From Pseudomonas lundensis (GTDB lineage Bacteria > Pseudomonadota > Gammaproteobacteria > Pseudomonadales > Pseudomonadaceae), in contig NZ_JYKY01000010.1 in the NCBI RefSeq assembly GCF_001042985.1, positions 62,001-126,000 on the forward strand: a stretch of 64,000 nucleotides of DNA, read 5' to 3'. Position 1 is the stretch's first letter. Each line of letters starts with the position of its first letter. The notes beneath the pieces are model-generated. The model searched no databases. It was not told the DNA's origin and saw only the letters and a program-made list of their open reading frames with translations. Positions 1-8,822 of this stretch are shown here, piece by piece. The position numbers and the translations under genes are program-made.

Positions 1-350
1 GCCTGCAAGCGCAATGGCACATTGCTGTAACTGCCCACGCCAATCACCAGCACTGCCGCAGTGGCCACGTGTTTCCAGTGACGGCCAATGCGTTGCAACA
101 CGGTAGGCGCACGGCGTGTGTTCAGGGTGTGTGCCGCGTCAATCAGCGGCTGGCCATTCCAGACGGCATGGGCTTTGGCAAACGCTTGGGCATGGGCCGG
201 GTCTGCCTTGAGCCAGGCTTGAAAGGCTGCTTTTTCGGAGGCGTCGGCACACTCCAGGGTGATCAGCCAGTCCAGCGCCTGATCCATGGCGCCGTCTTGC
301 AGAGCATCCTGCGCCAGTTCCGGCACGGCGGGGGGTGGAGTGTCCTTCAC
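1..350 (-). CDS. FecR-family anti-sigma/sigma regulator, N-terminal part (runs off left edge)
   Basis: Reading leftward from a GTG start preceded by AAGGA, the frame stays open to the window edge (about 116 codons). The N-terminus has the short FecR N-terminal domain (DUF4880-like): an acidic stretch, then DWLITLE and FQAWLKADPAHAQAFA at about residues 28-55, then a hydrophobic segment near residues 93-105 (VATAAVLVIGVGSY) that should be the single inner-membrane helix. FecR proteins carry a periplasmic signal from an outer-membrane TonB receptor to the partner sigma factor. It lies just downstream of the FecI-like gene in the same direction, the usual order; a TonB receptor gene would be expected beyond the window. 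The C-terminal periplasmic domain is not visible. Confidence 0.85.
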   Translation of the reverse strand, partial: MKDTPPPAVPELAQDALQDGAMDQALDWLITLECADASEKAAFQAWLKADPAHAQAFAKAHAVWNGQPLIDAAHTLNTRRAPTVLQRIGRHWKHVATAAVLVIGVGSYSNVPLRLQ

Positions 351-454
351 GGGTGATCCTTGGCAGTCTCAGGCACAGTGGTGTTCAACGTCTTGGAATC
401 CTTGGCGTGAAAGCGGCCAAGTCGGATTTTTCTTACGGGATTGTCCCGGCAAGA

Positions 455-973
455 TTACGGCCGATTGATTCGATCGGCTACCCCGACACAGATTGCCATG
501 ATTAATTTGAGTTCCTTTTGAACGGTGCTCAGGGACACGTCAAGCTCTCGTGCGATCTCCTGATAGCTGCAACCATGCAGGCGACTGAGAATGAATATGC
601 GCTGCTGACGTGCGCTTAGCTGGCTCAGGCTCACACTCAAACGCTCCAGTAATTGCGCGGCTTGATGGGCTTCTTCGGGGGTGCTGAGTGAGGAGGGGAC
701 GCTTTCGATGACCTCGGTCGGCACGTCTTCGAGCACCGTGCGCGACTGAATACGCCGTGAGCGCAGGTGGTCCAGCGCCAGATTACGCGCAGTCTGGAAC
801 ACAAACGGTTCCAGATGCTCGACCGTGCGTTCGCTCAGCGCGCGGGTGACGCGCAGGTAAGTCTCCTGCAACAGGTCCTCGGCGGTACTCGGGTTATTGA
901 CCATCCGCTGTAACGTGCGCAACAGGATCACCCGTTGCGTCAGGAAGACTTGATTGAAGTGGGACTGACTCAC
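455..973 (-). CDS. FecI-family ECF RNA polymerase sigma factor
   Basis: A 172-residue extracytoplasmic-function sigma factor. Region 2 is recognisable at about residues 20-75 (STAEDLLQETYLRV, FVFQTARNLALDHLR) and region 4 at about 115-160 (LSARQQRIFILSRLHG, SYQEIARELDVSLSTVQKEL), with no extra domains, as in the iron-starvation FecI group. Such factors direct transcription of a TonB-dependent siderophore or haem receptor when released by their FecR partner, here the next gene downstream. A strong Fur-box palindrome sits about 27 bases upstream of the start, so repression by Fe-Fur is likely. The ligand of the system cannot be told without the receptor. Confidence 0.9.
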   Translation of the reverse strand: MSQSHFNQVFLTQRVILLRTLQRMVNNPSTAEDLLQETYLRVTRALSERTVEHLEPFVFQTARNLALDHLRSRRIQSRTVLEDVPTEVIESVPSSLSTPEEAHQAAQLLERLSVSLSQLSARQQRIFILSRLHGCSYQEIARELDVSLSTVQKELKLIMAICVGVADRINRP

Positions 974-999
974 AGTGCTACCAGACCGATTTTGAGCGA

Positions 1000-1016
1000 A
1001 TGATAATGCTTATCAT
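1000..1016 (-). promoter_or_regulatory. Fur box upstream of the FecI-like sigma gene
   Basis: The sequence is the inverted repeat ATGATAA-TGC-TTATCAT, close to the accepted Fur consensus GATAATGATAATCATTATC. It lies in the short region upstream of the sigma-factor start, where a Fur repressor would block the promoter under iron-replete conditions. Confidence 0.75.
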
Positions 1017-1088
1017 CTGTGCGTTTGGTCAAGCGCTGTTTTTGTCTCCCGCCTTTTACGCGCGGTTTACGGCGAGGTGCCTGCGGGT

Positions 1089-1553
1089 TTACACGCGTCC
1101 TTTCAAGTACGCGGCGTAATCTGGCACCCGGTGATCGTGGGGCTGGCTCATGAGCGGGCTGCTGAGCAGGTAATCCGCGCTGCATTCATTGCACGCCACA
1201 GGGATGTTCCACACCGCCGCAACCCGCAGCAGGGCCTTGATGTCCGGGTCATGGGGTTGCGGCTCGAACGGGTCCCAGAAGAACACCAGCATGTCGACCT
1301 GTTGCTCAGCGATGCGTGCCCCCACTTGTTGGTCCCCGCCCAGCGGGCCGCTGATCATGCTTTCGATCGGCAGCCCCAGGCGCTGGCTCAGCAACAGGCC
1401 GGTGGTGCCGGTGGCGCACAACTGATGCTGGCTGAGGGTGGCCTTGTGACGCTCGGCCCAGTCCAGCAAGAACCCTTTGCAGTGATCGTGCGCCACCAGG
1501 GCGATACGCTTGCGCGCCGCCAGGGTGGCCGTGGTGAAGCTGATACCGATCAT
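1089..1553 (-). CDS. mgsA: Methylglyoxal synthase
   Basis: A 154-residue cytoplasmic enzyme that converts dihydroxyacetone phosphate to methylglyoxal and phosphate. Family motifs are intact: the N-terminal IALVAHDHCK, the phosphate-binding ATGTTG, SGPLGGDQQVG containing the catalytic Asp, and PFEPQPHDPDIKALLRVA containing the conserved His and Asp. I chose the ATG at 1553 because the homologous region begins there and it starts 4 bases after the gap stop codon; longer versions in the same frame run into gap. The tight spacing implies a gap-mgsA operon, which makes sense chemically because both enzymes drain the triose-phosphate pool. Confidence 0.93.
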   Translation of the reverse strand: MIGISFTTATLAARKRIALVAHDHCKGFLLDWAERHKATLSQHQLCATGTTGLLLSQRLGLPIESMISGPLGGDQQVGARIAEQQVDMLVFFWDPFEPQPHDPDIKALLRVAAVWNIPVACNECSADYLLSSPLMSQPHDHRVPDYAAYLKGRV

Positions 1554-1557
1554 CGCG

Positions 1558-2559
1558 TCACTCCGCGTTGCACAGCGCCAGGCAGTTATCGAGCATGCGG
1601 TTGGAGAAGCCCCACTCGTTGTCGTACCACGCCAGGACTTTGAGCATCTTGCCGCTGACTTTGGTGTGGTTGGCATCGAAAATCGACGACAGCGGGTTGT
1701 GGTTAAAATCGCTCGATACCAGCGGCAGGCTGTTATAGCCCAGCACTTTGGAATGCTGGCTGGCTTCTTTGAACAGCGCGTTGACTTCAGCCGCTGTGGT
1801 TTCGCGCTTGAGCTCGACGGTCAGGTCAACCAGCGACACGTTGATCACCGGGACGCGCACCGCCATGCCGGTCAATTTGCCCGCCAGTTCGGGCAATACC
1901 AGGCCCACGGCTTCGGCGGCGCCGGTTTTGCTCGGGATCATGTTCTGCGTGGCCGAGCGCGCGCGGTACGGGTCGCTGTGGTAAACGTCGGTCAGGTTCT
2001 GGTCATTGGTGTAGGCATGAATGGTGGTCATCAAACCGTTGGCAATGCCCAGTTCGCGGTGCAGGATTTGGGCAACCGGCGCCAGGCAGTTGGTGGTGCA
2101 GGAGGCGCTGGAAATAATTTGATGCGATTGGCGCAGGATGTCGTGGTTCACACCGTACACCACCGTGGCGTCGGCATTTTTGCCCGGCGCGGAGATAATC
2201 ACCTTGCGCGCGCCAGCGCTAATATGCGCCTCGGCCTTGCTGCGCTCGGTGAAGAAACCGGTACATTCGAACACCACGTCGATCTTCAATGCAGCCCACG
2301 GCAGTTCAGCCGGGTTACGAATAGCCGTGACGGCAATGCGGTCGCCATTGACGGTCAGGCTTTCCTGATCGTGCTCAACGGTTGCATCGAAAGTGCCGTG
2401 AACGGTGTCGTACTTGAGCAGGTGTGCATTGATTGCGCTGTCACCCAGATCGTTGATTGCGACGATCTGCAGGTCCTGACGGTAGCCTTGGGTATACAGT
2501 GCGCGCAGGACGTTGCGGCCGATTCGGCCAAAACCATTGATTGCGATTCGTAGAGTCAT
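1558..2559 (-). CDS. gap: Glyceraldehyde-3-phosphate dehydrogenase, type I
   Basis: A 333-residue NAD-dependent enzyme of lower glycolysis, oxidising glyceraldehyde 3-phosphate to 1,3-bisphosphoglycerate. It shows the NAD-binding [14 protein letters not shown] at the N-terminus, the catalytic [12 protein letters not shown] with its Cys, the TGAAEAVG phosphate-site region and the C-terminal [12 protein letters not shown]. The start MTLRIAING was chosen because it is the usual N-terminus; upstream codons in frame are AT-rich intergenic sequence. It is transcribed divergently from edd, the arrangement known in other pseudomonads where HexR controls both. Two HexR-like operators lie in the gap/edd interval. 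Confidence 0.96.
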   Translation of the reverse strand: MTLRIAINGFGRIGRNVLRALYTQGYRQDLQIVAINDLGDSAINAHLLKYDTVHGTFDATVEHDQESLTVNGDRIAVTAIRNPAELPWAALKIDVVFECTGFFTERSKAEAHISAGARKVIISAPGKNADATVVYGVNHDILRQSHQIISSASCTTNCLAPVAQILHRELGIANGLMTTIHAYTNDQNLTDVYHSDPYRARSATQNMIPSKTGAAEAVGLVLPELAGKLTGMAVRVPVINVSLVDLTVELKRETTAAEVNALFKEASQHSKVLGYNSLPLVSSDFNHNPLSSIFDANHTKVSGKMLKVLAWYDNEWGFSNRMLDNCLALCNAE

Positions 2560-2582
2560 GGAAAGCGCCTGCCATCGATTTG

Positions 2583-2597
2583 TTGTTGGAATTACAA
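2583..2597. promoter_or_regulatory. Candidate HexR operator, gap side of gap/edd interval
   Basis: Exact match to the TTGT-N7-ACAA pattern described for HexR in Pseudomonas (TTGT TGGAATT ACAA). It is 24 bases upstream of the gap start codon, placed to repress gap until KDPG releases HexR. Confidence 0.75.
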
Positions 2598-2644
2598 GAT
2601 TATTCGCATAGAAATAGAAAACAAGCCATTTTGGTGGCAATATT

Positions 2645-2659
2645 TTGTTTTATCTACAA
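2645..2659. promoter_or_regulatory. Candidate HexR operator, edd side of gap/edd interval
   Basis: Second exact TTGT-N7-ACAA match (TTGT TTTATCT ACAA), centred about 115 bases before the edd start. With the other site 62 bases away it gives each divergent promoter its own operator. Confidence 0.75.
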
Positions 2660-2766
2660 CGAGTGACCTGAATCAACGGGTCCAAATGATCGAAGTGCGT
2701 GTCTGGCCCCTCGATCAGCATAGGACACGCACAGGTCGCCACATCCGTTAGCCTGGAGTTCAACAC

Positions 2767-4593
2767 ATGCATCCCCGCGTTCTTGAAGTCACCGAGCGTC
2801 TTATTGCCCGCAGTCGAGCAACCCGTGAGGCATACCTGACACTCATTCGTGGCGCCGCCAGTGATGGCCCGCAACGCGGCAAGCTGCAATGTGCCAACTT
2901 CGCCCATGGCGTGGCCGGGTGTGGCACGGAAGATAAAAACAACCTGCGCTTGATGAACGCCGCCAACGTAGCGATTGTTTCGTCCTACAACGACATGCTC
3001 TCGGCGCATCAGCCTTACGAGCACTTTCCCGAGCAACTCAAAAAGGCCCTGCGTGAAATGGGCTCGGTCGGGCAGTTCGCAGGTGGCACCCCGGCCATGT
3101 GCGATGGCGTGACGCAAGGCGAAGCGGGCATGGAGCTGAGCCTGTTGAGCCGCGAAGTGATCGCCCTGTCGACGGCGGTCGCGCTGTCGCACAACATGTT
3201 CGACGCGGCGCTGATGCTGGGCATTTGTGACAAGATCGTGCCGGGTCTGATGATAGGGGCGCTGCGCTTTGGCCATTTGCCGACGATCTTCGTGCCGGGC
3301 GGGCCGATGCCATCGGGCATTTCCAACAAGGAAAAGGCCGACGTGCGCCAGCGCTACGCCGAAGGCAAAGCCAGCCGAGAAGAGCTGCTCGAATCGGAGA
3401 TGAAGTCCTATCACAGCCCCGGCACCTGCACGTTTTATGGCACCGCCAACACCAACCAACTGTTGATGGAAGTGATGGGCCTGCATTTGCCGGGCGCCTC
3501 GTTCGTCAATCCCTACACGCCTTTGCGCGATGCGCTGACACGCGAGGCCGCGCATCAAGTCACCCGCCTGACCCGGCAAAGCGGCAACTTCATGCCGTTG
3601 GGCGAGATCGTGGACGAGCGTTCGCTGGTCAACTCCATCGTGGCGTTGCATGCCACCGGCGGTTCCACCAACCACACCTTGCACATGCCCGCCATCGCCC
3701 GGGCCGCCGGGATTCAACTGACCTGGCAAGACATGGCGGACCTTTCCGAAGTCGTGCCGACCCTGTCCCACGTCTATCCCAACGGCAAGGCCGACATCAA
3801 CCACTTCCAGGCCGCTGGCGGCATGGCATTCCTGATTCGCGAGCTGCTGGAAGCCGGGTTGTTGCATGAAGACGTCAACACGGTGGCAGGTCGCGGCCTG
3901 AGCCTGTATACCCGCGAACCGTTCCTGGTGGACGGCGAGCTGGTATGGCGTGATGGCCCGATTGAAAGCCTCGACGAAAGCATCTTGCGTCCGGTTGCAC
4001 GCGCCTTCTCGTCCGAGGGCGGATTGCGGGTGATGGAAGGCAACCTGGGACGCGGGGTGATGAAAGTTTCGGCCGTGGCGCCCGAGCATCAAATTGTCGA
4101 AGCCCCGGCGCGGGTGTTTCAGGATCAACAACAACTGGCCGATGCGTTCAAGGCAGGTGAGTTGGAACACGATTTTGTCGCCGTCATGCGCTTTCAGGGG
4201 CCGCGTTCGAACGGCATGCCGGAGCTGCACAAGATGACACCGTTTTTGGGGGTGTTGCAGGACCGCGGTTTCAAGGTCGCGTTGATTACTGACGGACGCA
4301 TGTCAGGCGCTTCCGGCAAAATTCCTGCGGCGATCCACGTCAGCCCGGAAGCGGCCGTCGGTGGTCCGCTGGCCCGGGTGCAGGATGGCGACATGATTCG
4401 CGTCGACGGCGTCAAAGGTACGTTGCAACTGTGGGTGGATGAGGCAGAATTCGCCGCACGCACCCCGGCCATCGGCACCCTGAGCGACGCGGTCGGCACC
4501 GGGCGCGAGTTGTTTGCGTTTATGCGCCAGGCCTTCAGCTCGGCCGAGCAGGGCGCCAGTACCTTTACCTCGTCTCTGGAAAACCTTAAATGA
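2767..4593 (+). CDS. edd: Phosphogluconate dehydratase
   Basis: A 608-residue IlvD/Edd-family iron-sulphur dehydratase that turns 6-phosphogluconate into KDPG, the first dedicated Entner-Doudoroff step. Visible family marks are the N-terminal [28 protein letters not shown] region (residues about 57-80), [17 protein letters not shown] with a cluster Cys, the [12 protein letters not shown] motif with a second cluster Cys, and [11 protein letters not shown] and [11 protein letters not shown] near the C-terminus. Full length for the family. The stop overlaps the glk start (ATGA), so edd-glk-gltR-gtrS is one operon, under the HexR sites upstream. Confidence 0.97.
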   Translation: MHPRVLEVTERLIARSRATREAYLTLIRGAASDGPQRGKLQCANFAHGVAGCGTEDKNNLRLMNAANVAIVSSYNDMLSAHQPYEHFPEQLKKALREMGSVGQFAGGTPAMCDGVTQGEAGMELSLLSREVIALSTAVALSHNMFDAALMLGICDKIVPGLMIGALRFGHLPTIFVPGGPMPSGISNKEKADVRQRYAEGKASREELLESEMKSYHSPGTCTFYGTANTNQLLMEVMGLHLPGASFVNPYTPLRDALTREAAHQVTRLTRQSGNFMPLGEIVDERSLVNSIVALHATGGSTNHTLHMPAIARAAGIQLTWQDMADLSEVVPTLSHVYPNGKADINHFQAAGGMAFLIRELLEAGLLHEDVNTVAGRGLSLYTREPFLVDGELVWRDGPIESLDESILRPVARAFSSEGGLRVMEGNLGRGVMKVSAVAPEHQIVEAPARVFQDQQQLADAFKAGELEHDFVAVMRFQGPRSNGMPELHKMTPFLGVLQDRGFKVALITDGRMSGASGKIPAAIHVSPEAAVGGPLARVQDGDMIRVDGVKGTLQLWVDEAEFAARTPAIGTLSDAVGTGRELFAFMRQAFSSAEQGASTFTSSLENLK

Positions 4594-5546
4594 AGCTTGC
4601 TCTGGTCGGTGACATCGGCGGCACCAATGCGCGGTTTGCCTTGTGGGAAAACGATCAACTGCGCGCAGTCAGCGTGCTGGCCACTGCCGACTTTGCATGC
4701 CCGGAAGATGCCATCAAGCTCTACCTGCAAGGCCTGGACTTGCCGCTGGGCGCGATCGGCGCGGTGTGCCTGTCCGTCGCCGGGCCGGTGAGCGGCGATG
4801 AATTCCGCTTTACCAATAACCACTGGCGCCTGAGCCGTTCGGCGTTTTGTCAGACGTTGCAGGTGGACAACCTGCTGCTGATCAACGACTTCAGTGCCAT
4901 GGCGCTGGGCATGACGCGCCTGCAACCGGGCGACGTGCGCCAAGTGTGTGCCGGCCAGGCCGAACCGCTGCGCCCTGCGGTGGTGATCGGGCCCGGCACC
5001 GGCCTGGGCGTCGGGACGTTGCTGAGCCTGGGCGAGGCGCAGTGGATGGCCTTGCCGGGCGAGGGTGGGCACGTTGACTTGCCCATGAGTAACCCGCGTG
5101 AAGTCCTGTTGTGGCAGCACATTTACAACGAAATCGGTCACGTCAGCGCCGAATCCGTCTTGAGCGGCAGCGGCTTGCCGCGTCTTTATCGCGCGATTTG
5201 CGCGGTGGACGGGCATGCACCTGTGCTCGACAGTGACCGCGCCATCACGGCCGCTGCCCTGGCAGGCGACCCGATTGCCTTACAAGTCCTTGAACAGTTC
5301 AGCTGCTGGCTGGGTCGAGTGGCGGGCAACAACGTCCTGACACTGGGTGCACGTGGCGGCGTCTACATTGTTGGTGGCGTGGTGCCACGGTTTGCCGACC
5401 TCTTTATGGCCAGTGGTTTTGCCCGCAGCTTTGCTGACAAAGGTTGCATGAGCGATTACCTCAACGGCATACCGGTCTGGCTGGTCACCGCGCCGTATCC
5501 GGGGTTGATGGGGGCGGGCGTGGCATTGCAACAAGCGTTCGCCTGA
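4590..5546 (+). CDS. glk: Glucokinase
   Basis: A 318-residue bacterial glucokinase (ROK-independent, Glk type) phosphorylating glucose with ATP in the cytoplasm. It carries the ATP/phosphate motif [15 protein letters not shown] at the very N-terminus, [11 protein letters not shown] with the catalytic Asp, the GPGTGLGVG phosphate loop and the GEGGHVDLP sugar-binding motif. Start codon overlaps the edd stop by 4 bases, implying translational coupling. Feeds glucose imported by the GtsABCD system encoded a few kilobases downstream into zwf-pgl-edd-eda. Confidence 0.96.
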   Translation: MKLALVGDIGGTNARFALWENDQLRAVSVLATADFACPEDAIKLYLQGLDLPLGAIGAVCLSVAGPVSGDEFRFTNNHWRLSRSAFCQTLQVDNLLLINDFSAMALGMTRLQPGDVRQVCAGQAEPLRPAVVIGPGTGLGVGTLLSLGEAQWMALPGEGGHVDLPMSNPREVLLWQHIYNEIGHVSAESVLSGSGLPRLYRAICAVDGHAPVLDSDRAITAAALAGDPIALQVLEQFSCWLGRVAGNNVLTLGARGGVYIVGGVVPRFADLFMASGFARSFADKGCMSDYLNGIPVWLVTAPYPGLMGAGVALQQAFA

Positions 5547-5569
5547 CCGCGAAACGCCGCACTCACAAA

Positions 5570-5577
5570 AACAATAA
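5570..5577 (+). promoter_or_regulatory. Crc/Hfq CA motif before gltR
   Basis: AACAATAA matches the AAnAAnAA motif recognised by Hfq with Crc during catabolite repression. It abuts the AAGGA ribosome-binding site of gltR, where binding would block initiation. Confidence 0.5.
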
Positions 5578-5588
5578 GGAACACCGCT

Positions 5589-6320
5589 GTGAGCTCACTC
5601 GGTAAATCCATTTTGCTGGTCGACGACGATCAGGAAATCCGCGAACTGCTGGACATCTACCTGACCCGCGCCGGTTTTCAGGTGAGCACGGTGAGTGATG
5701 GCGCAGGCTTTCGCAAAGCCCTCGAACACACGCCCTGCGACTTATTGATACTGGACGTCATGCTGCCCGACGAAGATGGGTTTAGCCTGTGTCGCTGGGT
5801 CAGGCAGCACCCCCGTTGTGCCCAGACGCCCATCATCATGCTCACCGCCAGCTCCGACGAAACCGACCGCGTGCTGGGGTTGGAGCTGGGGGCCGACGAC
5901 TACCTGGGCAAACCGTTCAGCCCCCGTGAATTGCAGGCGCGGATCAAGGCGCTGCTGCGGCGTGTGCAATTTGCCAGTGCCGGTGCCGGTCACGAGATCA
6001 TGGCGTTTGAAGAATGGCGCCTGAACACCGTGACCCATCGCCTGTTTCACACCGACGGCGAAGAAGTCATCCTCTCGGGGGCCGACTTTGCCTTGCTCAA
6101 ATTGTTTCTCGATCACCCGCAACAAATTCTGGACCGCGACACCATCGGCAATGCCACCCGTGGCCGCGACCTGATGCCGTTGGACCGTATTGTCGACATG
6201 GCGGTCAGTCGCTTGCGCCAGCGCCTGCGCGATACCGAAAAGCCCCCGCGACTGATCCGCACCATTCGCGGCAGTGGCTATCAGTTGGCCGCCGAGGTCA
6301 CGACAGGTCATGGTCATTAA
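5589..6320 (+). CDS. gltR: Glucose-uptake response regulator GltR, OmpR family
   Basis: A 243-residue two-component response regulator. The receiver domain occupies about residues 8-120, with the acidic pocket VDDD, the phosphoacceptor D56 in LLILDVMLPDEDGF, and the conserved Lys in GKPFSPRELQAR. A winged-helix DNA-binding domain fills about 140-238 (FALLKLFLDHPQQILDRDTI, VDMAVSRLRQRLRD, IRTIRGSGYQL). The start is GTG, placed 9 bases after AAGGA. It sits between glk and its sensor kinase, overlapping the latter. In P. aeruginosa and P. putida GltR controls the gts glucose transporter and oprB, both present downstream here. Confidence 0.93.
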   Translation: MSSLGKSILLVDDDQEIRELLDIYLTRAGFQVSTVSDGAGFRKALEHTPCDLLILDVMLPDEDGFSLCRWVRQHPRCAQTPIIMLTASSDETDRVLGLELGADDYLGKPFSPRELQARIKALLRRVQFASAGAGHEIMAFEEWRLNTVTHRLFHTDGEEVILSGADFALLKLFLDHPQQILDRDTIGNATRGRDLMPLDRIVDMAVSRLRQRLRDTEKPPRLIRTIRGSGYQLAAEVTTGHGH

Positions 6321-7770
6321 GTACTGGCGCCGGCCGCGTATGCCCCGCTCATTGCTCGGCCGTATGTTGTTGCTCACCTTGATCGCCATCTTGCTGGCGC
6401 AAACCTTGTCCAGCGTGATCTGGCTGTCGCAACTGCGGGCCACGCAACTGCAAGGGCTTGTCACCAGTGCGCGCAGCCTGGCGCATTCGATGAACGCCAC
6501 CGTCACCTACATGAAGTCACTGCCGCTGGCATACCGGCCGCTGGTGCTGGACCAGATGCGCAGCATGGGCGGCACACGCTTTGTCGTCAGCCTCAATGAG
6601 CGGCCTCTGGACATGCGCGCGTTGCCACTGACCCAGCGCAAACAGGCTGTGCTTGAGGCCGTGGACCAAGTGCTGCGCCAATCCCTGGGCCCCGCTGTCG
6701 ACCTGTCGGTGCAGTTTGTCAGCCCGCAAGACCTGCGGATCTTCAACGCCGGGCTGACGCTCGATGAGCTGCCGCGCTCCTGGGCGCACTTTGCCCTGAC
6801 CCTTGAACCGGTCAACCCCCCGGTGCTGGTGACGCAAATCCAGATGTCCCCCGGCGAGTGGCTCTATATCGCTTCCCTGTTGCCCCAGCCCTATACCAGC
6901 CTTGAGGAAGAAGGCCTGCCCGCGATGCAGTTATGGTTTATCGCGCTGAGCAGCGGGTTTTTATTGCTCTCCATCGGTGTGCTGGTGCACTGGCAAAGTC
7001 GGCCCCTCAAGCGTCTGGCCCGTGCAGCGCGGGATTTGTCGCTGGGCGAGGAGCAAGCCGAACCAGTCGAAATCGGGGGCGGCAGCGAGGTGGCTGAGGT
7101 CGGGCGAGCATTTAATACCATGCGGGTGCGCATCAGCCGTTACCTCACAGAGCGCAGCCAGTTGTTCAGCGCGATTTCCCACGACCTGCGAACCCCGATT
7201 ACCCGTTTGCGCTTGCGCGTCGAGCTACTGGAAGACGAAGCGTTGCAGCACAAATTCGGGCGAGATCTGGATGAGCTTGAACTGCTGGTCAAAGGCGCCT
7301 TGCAGTGTGTGAAAGACACGGACATCCACGAAAACATCGAGCCGGTGAACCTGAACCTGTTGCTCGAATGTTTAATCGAGCCGTATTTGCTGCCCCACGG
7401 TAATGGCCGCGTGACTGTGAGCGGGCGGGCGTCGAGGCCCTTTTCTGGCAAGCCCTTGGCCTTGCGCCGGTGCATGGGCAACCTGATCGACAATGCGCTC
7501 AAATACGGCAAGCACGCGCACCTGGTGATTGAAGACCACGCGCACGCGTTCGTGTTGCATGTCGACGATGACGGCCCCGGGGTTCCCGAGCAACGACTGG
7601 AGCAAGTGTTCGAACCGCATTTCCGGTTGTCAGGGCATCAGCAAGGCTATGGTTTGGGGTTGGGCATTGCCCGCAACATTGCCCATAGCCACGGCGGCGA
7701 AGTCAGCTTGCAAAACCTGCGCGGTGGTGGCCTGCGGGTCACGTTGTCAGTACCGCGAGCGGCGGATTAA
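6310..7770 (+). CDS. gtrS: Sensor histidine kinase GtrS, partner of GltR
   Basis: About 486 residues. A first membrane helix (LLTLIAILLAQTLSSVIWL, near residues 18-40) is followed by a periplasmic sensor of about 180 residues, a second helix (LWFIALSSGFLLLSIGVLVHW), a HAMP linker, the HisKA dimerisation helix with the phosphorylated His in FSAISHDLRTPITRLRLR, and a HATPase domain with NLIDNALKYGKHA, DDDGPGVP and YGLGLGIARNIA. Known GtrS binds 2-ketogluconate and 6-phosphogluconate. I chose the ATG at 6310 (MVIKYWRRP), overlapping gltR by 11 bases; ATG at 6340 is an alternative, since it also leaves the first helix intact. Confidence 0.92.
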   Translation: MVIKYWRRPRMPRSLLGRMLLLTLIAILLAQTLSSVIWLSQLRATQLQGLVTSARSLAHSMNATVTYMKSLPLAYRPLVLDQMRSMGGTRFVVSLNERPLDMRALPLTQRKQAVLEAVDQVLRQSLGPAVDLSVQFVSPQDLRIFNAGLTLDELPRSWAHFALTLEPVNPPVLVTQIQMSPGEWLYIASLLPQPYTSLEEEGLPAMQLWFIALSSGFLLLSIGVLVHWQSRPLKRLARAARDLSLGEEQAEPVEIGGGSEVAEVGRAFNTMRVRISRYLTERSQLFSAISHDLRTPITRLRLRVELLEDEALQHKFGRDLDELELLVKGALQCVKDTDIHENIEPVNLNLLLECLIEPYLLPHGNGRVTVSGRASRPFSGKPLALRRCMGNLIDNALKYGKHAHLVIEDHAHAFVLHVDDDGPGVPEQRLEQVFEPHFRLSGHQQGYGLGLGIARNIAHSHGGEVSLQNLRGGGLRVTLSVPRAAD

Positions 7771-7828
7771 AGCGGCCCCGGCGCTTGCCCGGTCGCGCCC
7801 TGCAACTGCAACAGCACAGGCCTGCGGC

Positions 7829-8473
7829 TCACTTGCCGCTTGCCGCCAGATGCCGACTGATGGACAGGCTTGCCTGTTCTGGCGTGATGGGCAGTACGGG
7901 CTCCAGGCACGAACTGGCCGCGGACTCGGTTTCGGGTTCTTGAGCCTTTTTATTCATGGCCGCCTTGATGCGATTTTCGCGAATGCGGGCGCTGGTTTGA
8001 CTGAAGTGCTGCTGCAGTTTTTCCATGGCCACGTCGTAAGGTTCGTTACACAGGGTTAACTGCCGCTCGCGTTCTTGCAGCGCCATCATTTTGGCCTGCT
8101 CGTCGCCATAACGGTCGATACGAAAACTTTTGCTCAAGTTGTAACCGTGAATACGGGTGGTGGCCCGCCAATATTCAATGTTGTTGGACTGGATCCGGTA
8201 AACCCCGGGGTGGCCACTGGTGTTATGGGGCATCAGGCGTTGACGGTTCTCATAGCTGAAGGCCTGCGGCATTTTCAACACCCATTGATTGCGCGCCTGT
8301 TCAGCGGCCTGTAACGCGGCGTCTATACCGCCATACTCGCTCGCATCGAACACTTGAACGTGAACTTTTCCTGCACGCTGGATATCGACTTTCCAGGCAT
8401 AAATCTCACCGTTCTGATGTTTAAGAGGGTAAATGAAATGCTGGTTGGGCAGAAAAGGGTTGCTTCTGGACAT
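7829..8473 (-). CDS. Conserved protein with two AP2-like segments, function unknown
   Basis: 214 residues, AGGAGA ribosome-binding site before the ATG. Two segments resemble the AP2 DNA-binding fold. The first is at about residues 24-64 (YAWKVDIQRAGKVHVQVF, then GGIDAALQAAEQAR). The second, clearer one is at about 88-138 (HPGVYRIQSNNIEYWRATT, KSFRIDRYGDEQAKMMA, ending in a basic helix). AP2 domains in bacteria occur in homing endonucleases and in small DNA-binding proteins; no nuclease motif is visible here. The C-terminal 60 residues are low-complexity and charged. It lies alone between gtrS and the divergent gtsA, sharing their 349-base upstream region, so a link with sugar control is possible but only positional. 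Confidence 0.7.
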   Translation of the reverse strand: MSRSNPFLPNQHFIYPLKHQNGEIYAWKVDIQRAGKVHVQVFDASEYGGIDAALQAAEQARNQWVLKMPQAFSYENRQRLMPHNTSGHPGVYRIQSNNIEYWRATTRIHGYNLSKSFRIDRYGDEQAKMMALQERERQLTLCNEPYDVAMEKLQQHFSQTSARIRENRIKAAMNKKAQEPETESAASSCLEPVLPITPEQASLSISRHLAASGK

Positions 8474-8699
8474 GGCTGCTATCTCCTGATGGGTGTCGAC
8501 ATCCGTTCATAAGTTGTAACGATGTAGAGAAGATTCGCCGATGTATTTAATGGGTACAACGTGGGGAAGGGACTTAGGGATGCGTCCTACAGGCAAAGCG
8601 GAAATTGCTTTACACGGCTGATGGAAAAGAATCTTCTTTTTTTCAGATTCGCCAACTTGTGGAATACGGTTGCTGTTTGAACGTGCAGCACGTGATTGT

Positions 8700-8721
8700 T
8701 TTGTCACTGAGTTGTGACAAA
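8700..8721. promoter_or_regulatory. Perfect inverted repeat upstream of gtsA, probable operator
   Basis: TTTGTCAC-TGAGTT-GTGACAAA: 8-base arms with a 6-base centre, about 100 bases before gtsA. The spacing between TTGT and ACAA (12 bases) does not fit the HexR pattern, so another regulator is expected. GltR, known to act on gts, is one candidate, though OmpR-type regulators usually bind direct repeats. Confidence 0.55.
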
Positions 8722-8801
8722 GGCGCATCTCTTCGTTACGTGCGGCCGAAGCCGGATGACTACACTCGATCCAAGCGCAAGCACCAGACTTGCCCCGTCA
8801 T

Positions 8802-8809
8802 AACAACAA
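8802..8809 (+). promoter_or_regulatory. Crc/Hfq CA motif before gtsA
   Basis: AACAACAA, an exact AAnAAnAA, overlaps the approach to the AGAAAGG ribosome-binding site of gtsA. Glucose transport is a known target of Crc/Hfq repression in pseudomonads. Confidence 0.65.
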
Positions 8810-8822
8810 GAAAGGTCTACCG

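Larger units (their letters stand above)
8474..8822. other. Divergent intergenic region upstream of gtsA
   Basis: No gene seen in these 349 bases. They hold the promoters of the AP2-like gene and of gtsABCD, a perfect inverted repeat at 8700-8721, a smaller dyad ACGTG-CAG-CACGT shortly before it, and an AAnAAnAA motif next to the gtsA ribosome-binding site. Confidence 0.6.

Noticed and set aside
1510..4230. Long open frames antisense to gap (about 347 codons) and edd (about 526 codons)
   Set aside because: They lie wholly opposite genes with full family motifs; GC-rich Pseudomonas DNA often leaves the antisense frame open. The translations show no domain and have skewed His/Arg/Gln composition.
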